DNA of 64,000 bases from Polyporus tsugae (lineage: Eukaryota > Basidiomycota > Agaricomycetes > Polyporales > Polyporaceae): contig JAHRBS010000002.1 in the NCBI GenBank assembly GCA_024305745.1, positions 2,790,001 through 2,854,000 of the forward strand. The letters run 5' to 3'. Position 1 is the first letter of the stretch; the number at the start of each line of letters is the position of its first letter. The notes below the pieces were generated by a model. The model saw nothing but the letters and a program-made list of their open reading frames with translations. It was not told where the DNA came from and made no database searches. The position numbers and the translations under genes are program-made. This document shows, piece by piece, positions 56,006 to 64,000 of this stretch.

Positions 56006-56009
56006 TGCC

Positions 56010-56878
56010 GAAGCTCCGGTCGCTCGCCCTCGAGCTCGTCATCCCTGATGACGCTGCCCCGGAGGCGATTTGGCCGCATGGGCTTCCACCAGACACAACA
56101 TTTCCGTGGCCCGAGCTCGAAGAGCTGATGATCGCGAATCCGGACCCCGACGACGAGCTGTTCGCCCATCTACCTCGGTGTCTACGGGCGCTCGTCTTAC
56201 CGTCGCGCCCACGCAGATGCGTCAAGGAATGGCTCTGGAAGTACGAACGCAGACATCATTTGTTCCCGCACACTTTCCACCTTATGGCGGCATCATACTT
56301 GCTCGGCGTCCTGGAGCGGTGCTCGGCTTCTAGGCTGAAGCGCTTGGAAGTTGAGTACGACGCAGACGAGAGAGAGAGCGACCTCTTGCGGTTCCTCGCA
56401 GTCTCTTTTCCAGCCCTTTCCTCTCTTACTCTCTATCGATACCGGGGGAGCGAAGAATCAGTGGTTCGTGTGGTGAGTCTTCTCATTTATTTGTCGATGC
56501 CCGTTCTCATGGAACACCGCCCTATCGTAGGAGGACGTTGCGCGTTCGCTCGCTGTGCTCACTTGCTTACAGACCCTTTGCCTCAACCTAGACCTCGAGA
56601 CAGAACCAACGAGGAGGAACCCAATCGGTTCCGGAAGTTACTACGATTCCGACGAGTTAGAAAAGTTTTCGGCCGTCCTGGAGGATGTGGCGCTTCTGCT
56701 CGCGCGCAGCCTCAGCCAGTCGCTCGAGAGGGTGCGCTTGTGGATGCCAAGTAATGGGAGCAGCCCCATGCTTGCAAACTTTCGTGTCTTTCGCGATGGC
56801 TGTGGGAAAGACAGCGACCCCCGCATTCTACGGGAAGCCTTTACTTGTCACGAGAGGGAGGACGTGTGGGGACTTTGA
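56010..56878 (+). pseudogene. F-box/LRR protein gene, 3' part (split by retrotransposon)
   Basis: Continues the gene from 48825 in frame: LRSLALELVIPDDAAPEAIW, FPWPELEELMIANPDPDDEL, LPRCLRALVLPSRPRRCVKE and LKRLEVEYDADERESDLLRF. An intron (56473-56530) with gtgagt donor and cgtag acceptor leads to EDVARSLAVLTCLQTLCLNL, and the end is CHEREDVWGL at 56878. The neighbouring paralog (57208-58961) matches throughout, including the spot where the element sits (NMP-KLRSLALEL versus SMPFLRSLALEL), confirming the original junction. Confidence 0.85.
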
Positions 56879-57207
56879 TATCTAGTTGATCCATCAATGA
56901 TCCTCCTGTCAATGCAATCCTGTTCGCGTTATACCGATCTGGATAGTGTTATGCGGATAGAGTCTTACCAGCGTCGTTGCAGTCAGCAAGGTCGAATCGA
57001 GAGTGCCAGATCTCCGCCTCGCACACACTCTCACACGCCCGGTAATTAATCCGAGGGTCGCATCGCTGGGAATTCCGCTCAGTGAATACATGTCGCCGTG
57101 ATCAAGCAGCTCGACACGAAGCGCGTCGTCATACATTGAAGCCTATTTCATCCGATGGTAAAACGAACGGTACTACTGCACTGCGACAGTTAGTTACATC
57201 CACCACA
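56879..57207. other. Intergenic between convergent F-box paralogs
   Basis: 3' flanks of two related genes in opposite orientation. No coding sequence seen. Confidence 0.5.
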
Positions 57208-58961
57208 TTAATACCACTGCCTATCCTCCAAGCTGCGCACCGCTCCGATGTGCAACTCCCCGTCACGGAAGATGCGAGTCACATGGAAGATAACCCACAT
57301 CGGGTCGCTTTTGAACGTGTACATCCAGATCTGCTCCAACGACGGGGCCAGCGCCCGGGAAAGTTGCTCGGCGGTTGCAGCCAGCGTGTCGTCAAAGATG
57401 CGAGGGTCGTCAACCAACACGCTCCGACCGGGGGCGCCTCTACCGCCGAAGTTGGGAGCAGGCATGTGGGGGAAGTTGAGATGGAGCTTCAGCGTGCGGA
57501 GCGAGGCGAGCGGCGCAAGAGCGGAGGCGAGGTCTTTCTGCCACCGTGTCAGCGTTACAACGGCCCCGGTGACGCAAGAAGAATGGATGGACTTACCACC
57601 GGAACTTCCTCGCGCCTTTCGCTCCGGAACCGATGGATTTCGAGCGTCGTCAGGTGCGGGAACTTGGTCACTACAAGTTGGAGAAGTTCGGGCTCCTGTG
57701 CATCTGCCCTGTACTCGAGCTCGAGGCTGCACAGGAGGGGTAGGTCACACTGCCGAAGGACCTGTACAAGATTATGAGGCGTCGACAGAGGATAGCTCCA
57801 TGATCTCCGTTTGTAGCCCTCGAACAGTGACGTGCTCCCATACCGCGCCAACTGCTGGTAAATGCGGGTACACTCGTGTGGCCACGACCGCAACGCCAGT
57901 CCACGCAGAGACGGAGGCAGGGAGGCGTAGATCGAGTCGTCGGTGGAGTTGGGATGCGACACGCGAAGGCTCTCGAGGTCAGGCCAAGGGAGTGTGGCGG
58001 GATGACCCGTCGGCCAGATCACCCCAGCGCTGGCGTTTTCCGGCTCCGAGAGCTCGAGTGCGAGAGACCGGAGGAAGGGCATGGATGAGAAGAGAGTGAC
58101 AATCGGGATCGCGGGGTTAGACCACCGTTCACCTTGGAGCGTGAACTCACGCAGCCGGGGCCAGGGCAGAGAGGATATCGTCTGGATGGGAGCGGATTCG
58201 ACAGGGAGCACGAGACTCTCGAGAGAGGCGTGCAGCTTTCGTATGAGGGTGTCGAGCGTGGACATTTCTGATGGAAAGCTCCATGGGTGGCGATAGGGGG
58301 GCATGGTGTAATGGAATGTGGTGAGCGATGTGACCGTGAAGTCGGTAGGGCTGTCGTCGGCGAGCAATGCAGGACATATGTAGAGCCCGTGGATATGCAG
58401 GTGATCCAGTTGGGGGAGTGAGAGTATCTTTTGCATGGTTTTCCAGGACAAACCGTGCACGTCGATGTATTGCACATCCAAGTGCAGCGTCGTGAGACGG
58501 GGCAACGAAGGCAATACTGCGTCGAAGGTGCTGATCGCGTCGCAGAGCAAGGGGTCAACTACATCCGGGTCCCTTTGTGAATAAGGTGGACAAAAGCAGG
58601 AGATATGCAGTGTTCTGCAAAGACTGGCATGAGTAACCCTCACGGAGGATGGGATATCGAGTGCCGACTGACCGGACATGCGACCACAGCGCAGAAGGAA
58701 GGAACTCGTAGGTCTTTCCATCCCAGGGTGTGTCACCTAGATACTGACGGCAGGAGCGAAATAGAATGGGTGCGGATGCTGCACGAAGCCAGCGACATGT
58801 CGATGACAAGTCGCGGAGACCTTCCTCGGGCCGCAGTTCCTCGAATATTTTGACGAGCACATCGTCGTTCAGTCCCGTGAGCCTTGGGTTAGGTTAGTCC
58901 GCATTACTTAGGGATATCGGGGATATGTGGTGTGGACTCACGCTGCGGATGGAATGTGCAT
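57208..58961 (-). CDS. F-box/LRR protein, intact paralog
   Basis: A short first exon (58961-58942, MHIPSAA) splices through gtgagt...aacccaag to LTGLNDDVLVKIFEELRPEE and GLRDLSSTCRWLRAASAPIL, an F-box. A second intron follows FLPSALWSHV; then a long exon with leucine-rich segments: LPSLPRLTTLHLDVQYID, LPWPRLREFTLQGERW, IPIVTLFSSMPFLRSLALEL, LPWPDLESLRVSHPNSTDDS and FPHLTTLEIHRFRSERREEV. The last exon carries LASALAPLASLRTLKLHLNF and SLEQIWMYTFKSDPMWVIFH, ending at 57208. All frames are open and splice sites standard, so this is the functional reference copy of the cluster. Likely nuclear/cytosolic SCF adaptor; substrate unknown. Confidence 0.82.
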
Positions 58962-59688
58962 GACGTTGATACACCGAAGACGATGTAGTTGCGGGAGACA
59001 AGGTCTGAGTTTGCCTAAGCGCCGTTGTTCTGGCTGGGAACGGTTGTCCCTGGCGTCTGAACCTAAATGGCATGGGCGTAACGGAACCGCCAGCACTTGG
59101 CAAGCACTTGCAACAGCCTCCACTGGCACTAGTACTGTAGCCCTCTCAACCTGCCTCGACATCAGAGCGCGCTGCCACTGGTGGCCGCGCTCTGTCGAAC
59201 CTAGTGTACCCCTCCCTCTCTCTCCGAGCCTGAGCCGCAGCGCTCTTGGCAGCGTTCCTATGTTTGAAGGTCCCATCCGCAGTCAGCCTGGCGAAGAACG
59301 AGTCCATCCGACGCCATCCATCGCAGTCGGGGAGGTCAGCGTTCGGCCACGGGGTATGTACGTACTGCAGTCTGCCGCAAGCATCGTCTTGTGAAGAACA
59401 CTCATTTTGGGAATCCGAGTCCCACTGACATCGTACCCACGGCTCCCTATGTAGTGATTGCGGAGAACCTTAAATTTTTCTTTTGTGCCCATGTCAATGT
59501 CATTTTCGACACGTACGGGGGTTTAGACGCATCGAGTTCGCACGCGCCAAAGACTGTCGAAATGAACTGCAGATCAAGTATAATTCTACTCTCAATTGCT
59601 CGACATCGTAGCTCTACCGTACAAACAGAAGTCCCGTGCGCCTACTGCGTGAGCGAAGGGAATGTTCAAACATCGGATTCACAGACGA
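58962..59688. other. Intergenic, upstream of F-box gene
   Basis: Presumed promoter of the minus-strand F-box gene and 3' flank of the protease gene. Nothing further seen. Confidence 0.5.
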
Positions 59689-62139
59689 TTACCTACGACG
59701 GATCGGGGGAGGCACAAAAACTCCGTCGGTAGTGTTGGCGCGGGGCCATGCGACGCGGACATACGGATCACCGTACTCGGGTGCATGCAAGGCCACCAAC
59801 ACCGATTGGAAGAAGTTCTGGTGGAAATCATGTCAGCGAGCGCTTTTGGCAGCTATCACTTAAATGGGGCAACGTACTGCTCCAAGAACAAATCGGGGGT
59901 CCTTCTCTGGGGCGCAAAATAGCAGTCCCTCCTTATATACTGTCTTCACGGCTTCTCCAGCAGCCTCGCACCCGAGGAATGGATAGGCAGGGCATGTGAC
60001 AACCAAGGGACTGCCATCTGTCCCCTTGAACTCGAGCTTGACTGCCCATTGAATAGTATCAATGTCTCGGGGGATGTAGTATTCTGGTCCTCGTTCTTTG
60101 TCCTCGATGGAAGAGGAGTCGCCTCTTTGTGTATCGATTTGGATATTCTCCGGAGTGGGGAAGACCGTAGTGCGCAGGTAACGAACCAAGGCTGACGGAA
60201 CCCACGACCCGCTTGAACCTTTATACAGTTGCACTGTAAGACGTAGGTTTGTCGTAATACGAGAGCGAAAGCGTACCTGTATCGAACAGCACGTGAACGG
60301 GTCCATTCGGAAAGGTGAAACGGAAATCTGGCTGCGACCCATTCAAGCGCCCAAAGGCGATTGAGGCAAGCTCGGCCTTCCACAAGTACTCATTGATCTT
60401 GGGATCAGTGGAACAGATTGGGATGGGAGGAGACCACTTGGGAACTGCTGCACAGGGCCAGTTGTTGATAGACATCCAGCTCTTCGAGACCAACACGCTA
60501 CAACACAGAAGTAAGCATGCGGCGGGGTCGGATGACTCGGAACATTATTTGAATCTGGACGTACCCTCCTGACACATTATTGGGGGCACCGCCCGGAACG
60601 TCCTTCCGCCTCAAACAGAAGTAAAGGACATGCCCACCCTCCTACAGAATGATTGACAGGCATTAAATTGAATCCCGGGCCAGAGGGCATTTTGGATCGG
60701 AGCACTCACCGTATCAACCAGAGGAAGAGCATTCTTGATTGCGGCGATGAAAGACTTCAACTCTGATAAGTACATAGTACGCATAGCTAACCACGTAAAG
60801 GTGGAATGACGTACTGGTATCCTCTGAAGATTAACTTTTGAACTGGCAAAGGCAACTTGAAACCTTGCATAGATGGTTAAATAGATACCCTTGCGGTGCA
60901 AGGTTAAGGTCTACTCACGGTTGCAATCCAAGGCCAATCGCTCCATCGAACCTCATTCTATGGATGTTGAAGTCGACCTCGTCGGCGACGCCGAAGCGGT
61001 ATGATCCAATGAACGGCGAACTCCAGCTGTGTTCTTCAGAGTACTCGAACCACTGAGAAAGTCGAAATGTGTCTGGTGGACTGCTGACTGTAAACAACGC
61101 TTTCAGGTGTGTCAGCCTCGGTATCAGTGGTTGTACGGCCGGATAAATCATAAGATGGGTAGGAGCTCACATGCGTAGGATCCATCCGCAAATTTCTCTT
61201 TGCCACTGATAATTTGAGCGGGGTCACAGTTACCCCGCGTCTTGCGTATCATAGTATGAAAAGACTGCTTCGGCAGACGAGGAACCTGATTCCAAGGATA
61301 AATCACGCTATCTTTCTTCACACGATAGCCTTGGCCCAAGCCCCATCTTCAATATTATCCAATCAGCGAAACATTGAATGCAGAGAAGGATGTAATCATA
61401 CGTATTGCGTCCAGCTGAGTCGCCAGAACAGTGTCAATATCGCCTGTTTTGAGGAGAGAACCGGGGAGAAAGAACATACCGGTATCAATGTGTAGAGCGA
61501 GAGGCGTCATCCACGTCTGAGTCTCGTTACGATAGAGGCTCTGAGTGCAATAAGTTAGTAAGGGAATGCAATTTTCGGAGAATGACAGAAGCCACGAACA
61601 ACTTGTGCATAGTAACCAACACAGTCGGCCGATTCGCTGGTCAATGCTACCCACACGCCTTGAGGAATCTCCGTGATTACTGTAAGGTCAGAAGTATCGA
61701 GCGCAGGGAGTGGTCCAGGTGCAGCAGCGCGAATGAGCTTTCCAGCCTTGGAGGATGCAGCGGTGTCCTCGGCGTCGGACTCAGCGAGGACATCCGTCAG
61801 GCTCCCCTGTACTAGGATGTGCCCAGGTAAGCAAAATTATAAGTCAAGGAGGAAAGGAACACGAGCCTCTGTATCATACATTGTGGACGTCGGGCTGATC
61901 GGCGAAGGGCTGGAAAGCGCATCAGGGTCTTGCTCCCGGCCAGTCTCAGACGAGACAGGGCCGCGAAGCTGAGACCACCCGTTGCGAATTATATCGTAGT
62001 CACGCTACGGTACGACACGTAAGCAGTGGGGGGCAATCTCAATCAACAAAGGACATACACATTCAACGGCAGATTTGGCCTCGATGTAGTTGAGGATGAG
62101 AAACCCTGGGCTACGAGTCTGGTTGGTATCGTTCTGCAT
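59689..62139 (-). CDS. Pepsin-like aspartic protease homolog (A1 family)
   Basis: Many short exons must be joined. A first DTG appears as TPLALHIDTGDIDTVLATQL after splicing at about 61475; the middle has FIGSYRFGVADEVDFNIHRM with FDGAIGLGLQP, the flap-side DGxxGLG block; SFIAAIKNALPLVD follows. The second DTG is VLFDTGSSGSWVPSALVRYL, restored by an intron near 60240-60280. The end is PRFVLGA then NFFQSVLVALHAPEYGDPYV and PPPIRRR, stopping at 59689. The family cleaves peptides at acid pH, usually secreted. The first motif lacks the common S/T after DTG, and I could not find a signal peptide; the start at 62139 (MQNDTNQTRSPGFLILNYIE) is a guess and the first exons are uncertain. Confidence 0.6.
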
Positions 62140-62379
62140 ACTGAAGGATGACGGCGAGTCAGTTGCTAATGCTCCAGTCGCAACGAACCCGAGGTTTTAT
62201 ACTCCATGGAGCGCTTCTGCACGCGCAGAGACTCAGCAAGTGAACAACAACGGCAACGGTAGCAGATCGCTTGCAACATTCTGCAACAAGCAACGGCGGA
62301 GCCCGGAGATCGAAGACCAAGCAGGCACGAATGGCGACTTCGCCACGTTCGTGCTTCCGCCATCGATAAGGAACGCACA

Positions 62380-62700
62380 ACCCTGCTTCGCATCCTATTG
62401 TCTTCTGGCACAGCAAGAGGCCGTCGAACCAAATCCGTGTATTAGGATCCACAGGAACGTCCCAGTGGCACAACCAGTCCCGTGCTTCTCTGTCACCCAA
62501 AGAGCGGTGATTAGAACTTTAGAATATCACGCATATCAACTCACCTTCCTATCACATCATCCGCATCCCTTGGGTTTCATTCCGAGCCATCACTTCGGGC
62601 GGCGAGCACAAGGCTCCAGATTATGAGTCCGGAGTCAGAACGTCGATCTGAGACTCAATCGACATCGCCGGATTGAGAATGTTGCAGTGGGATGCGTTTC
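62380..62700. repeat. Diverged tandem duplication, unit 1
   Basis: Shares blocks with 63000-63320 in the same order: ccgtgtattaggatccaca (62441 and 63041), then a block on the ttccga theme followed by gggcggcg (62577 and 63200), then gagtcagaac (62632 and 63261). Spacing is about 600-630 bp. Coding content unclear. Confidence 0.6.
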
Positions 62701-62999
62701 TGGACTGAGAACAAGCATAGGGTCAGAAGGCAAGGCAGACATACATACAGCCATGAGGTCGGCGGTGGAAAGTCCGACGTCGGGGGGTTGAGACAAACAC
62801 TACCTGATGAATACTGCATGGTCTCAGTATTCTAGACCACCGAGTGGACAACACCCCCAATATCCTACAAACGAGGAGAAGGGATGGTTTCCACGCGGAC
62901 AGTTTGCACGTCTGATCACGGCGGATACAGCCAGGCTAGGTCGAGAGGAGTTGAATTGGCAAGACACAAGCAGTGCGTATGACACGCGGTCCTTCTCCT

Positions 63000-63320
63000 C
63001 GTCTTGTTGTTATCCGACATATAAGAGCACCTCAAGACAAATCCGTGTATTAGGATCCACACCGACGGGCGTAGAACCCCTGGCACCGCTCCTGCGATGC
63101 TTCTGCATGCCATCCGAAGAGCGATGAGTAGAGCTCCGCTGCAGAGAACATCATACGCGTTTGCTCACCCCCGTTTTCGCATCATCCGTCTGAGTTCCAT
63201 TCCGAACTCATCAGCTTGGGCGGCGCCGGCGAGCGTAAGTGCCCGGATTCGGAATGCCGAGGAGTCAGAACTTTTCGACGTCGCCGATTTATGAAGAACT
63301 AGCAACGTGGCGGCGAGATG
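63000..63320. repeat. Diverged tandem duplication, unit 2
   Basis: Second unit, matching 62380-62700. On minus it gives VDPNTRI, as does unit 1 (PVDPNTRIWFDG), so both may be remnants of an exon of one gene. Confidence 0.6.
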
Positions 63321-63724
63321 GGTTGTCGATATCAGAACAAGCACATGCACCACCTCAGAACCTTCATCATCGAGAAAAACAGTATGATGGACCCTCGCCG
63401 CAATGGCATCGATGGTCGGCAGCGGAGAACGATCGTCCACTCGGACATTTAACAGTGACAGCCGTGTCACAGTCTGGCAGTAGGGTGTGACATAGGGAGG
63501 CTCTGACACCATCGACCCTCTCTCCGCTTTGAGCGAAGAAATGTGAGCGGAAACGGGAAATTCACCGTGCTTGACGCCGCTACGCACAATGCAATAGATA
63601 CCACAATCCATCCCTGCCCCTACCTCGTGCTCAGGCCCGACGCACGTCCACCTTGGATAGCCGCAGCATCCCCAGAATCTGAATCCACCGCCTTTCGTCA
63701 TCCCTCCAGAGTCCTCGCATCACA
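63321..63724. other. No supported gene
   Basis: A 178-codon minus frame (63165-63701) spans this stretch but shows no known motif. It may include part of the duplicated unit. Confidence 0.4.
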
Positions 63725-64000
63725 TCAGTCGTCCTTCTTCGCCGGGCCAGGTGCCCCATTCGCACTCCCGTTGCTCGCGTGCCTCAGCCCACTCGACCCC
63801 CTTGGCGGCGGCGGCGGCGGGCCCGCCTGCTGCTGCGCGAATACACTCCCGCCCCCACTCGCAGATCCAGGTGTCGGCGGAAAGTGCGAGTACAAGTTCG
63901 GCGTTGCTGGGGCGGATGGCGCGCCTGGAGCATGTGAGGGGCTGTACGGCGTCCCAGCCGTCGCAGCGGTCGGGAATGGCGACACGGGCGTGTGCGGCGA
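63725..64000 (-). CDS. C-terminus of an unidentified Pro/Ala/Gly-rich protein (partial)
   Basis: The frame enters from the right edge and ends at 63725. It is disordered: SPSHAPGAPSAPATPNLYSH, FPPTPGSASGG, QQQAGPPPPPPRGSSG, and ends GAPGPAKKDD. Composition bias and the unbroken frame support real coding, but no domain is inside the window, so no function is given. Confidence 0.6.
   Translation of the reverse strand, partial: SPHTPVSPFPTAATAGTPYSPSHAPGAPSAPATPNLYSHFPPTPGSASGGGSVFAQQQAGPPPPPPRGSSGLRHASNGSANGAPGPAKKDD

Noticed and set aside
1..64000. CRISPR arrays, operons, bacterial promoters
   Set aside because: Nothing of the kind is seen, and introns show the DNA is eukaryotic.

Overview
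The window looks like nuclear DNA of a basidiomycete, most likely an Agaricomycete. The evidence is high GC, genes cut by many introns of about 50-60 bp with GTRNGY donors, and the gene set: Ku70, ornithine decarboxylase, PTPA, an APSES regulator, an SPX phosphate transporter, F-box/LRR families and a chromodomain Ty3/Gypsy element. All assignments were read by eye from translations and splice signals; no database search was possible.

Layout. 1-2670 holds decayed F-box genes and a small conserved ORF; most of it reappears, inverted and diverged, at 38.9-43.4 kb. 3.3-4.9 kb is a medium-chain reductase gene with a 13-nt microexon (minus). 6.8-10.1 kb is an SPX-domain low-affinity phosphate transporter (plus). 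10.9-13.7 kb is a SAM-domain, coiled-coil, tail-anchored protein (minus). 13.7-20.1 kb has no gene I can support. 20.1-22.4 kb is an APSES transcription factor (minus), 25.1-26.9 kb ornithine decarboxylase (minus), 28.5-30.2 kb PTPA (minus) and 31.0-35.1 kb Ku70 (plus); the last two share a divergent promoter. 37.6-38.5 kb is a Grx3/4-type CGFS glutaredoxin. 44.2-45.7 kb is a Maf-type nucleotide pyrophosphatase. 46-59 kb is a cluster of F-box/LRR paralogs: one fragmented, one split by a retrotransposon, one intact. 59.7-62.1 kb is a pepsin-like aspartic protease homolog. The C-terminus of an unidentified gene enters from the right edge.

The most interesting object is the 7.18-kb chromodomain Ty3/Gypsy element at 48826-56005. 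Its two 194-bp LTRs are identical and it is flanked by a TGCC duplication. It sits inside an exon of an otherwise intact F-box gene, so the insertion is very young. The 11 nt following its 5' LTR are the perfect reverse complement of 11 nt in the LTR about 30 nt downstream of the TATA box; this is the arrangement of Tf1-type self-primed reverse transcription. From that predicted transcript start, 1.5 kb of leader contains only one ATG, in poor context, which starts an extra 317-codon ORF. The next ATG is the gag start, in good context. A further open frame of about 220 codons inside the leader has no ATG at all. The layout suggests a retroelement organised for leaky scanning and perhaps non-AUG initiation, with two extra ORFs ahead of gag.
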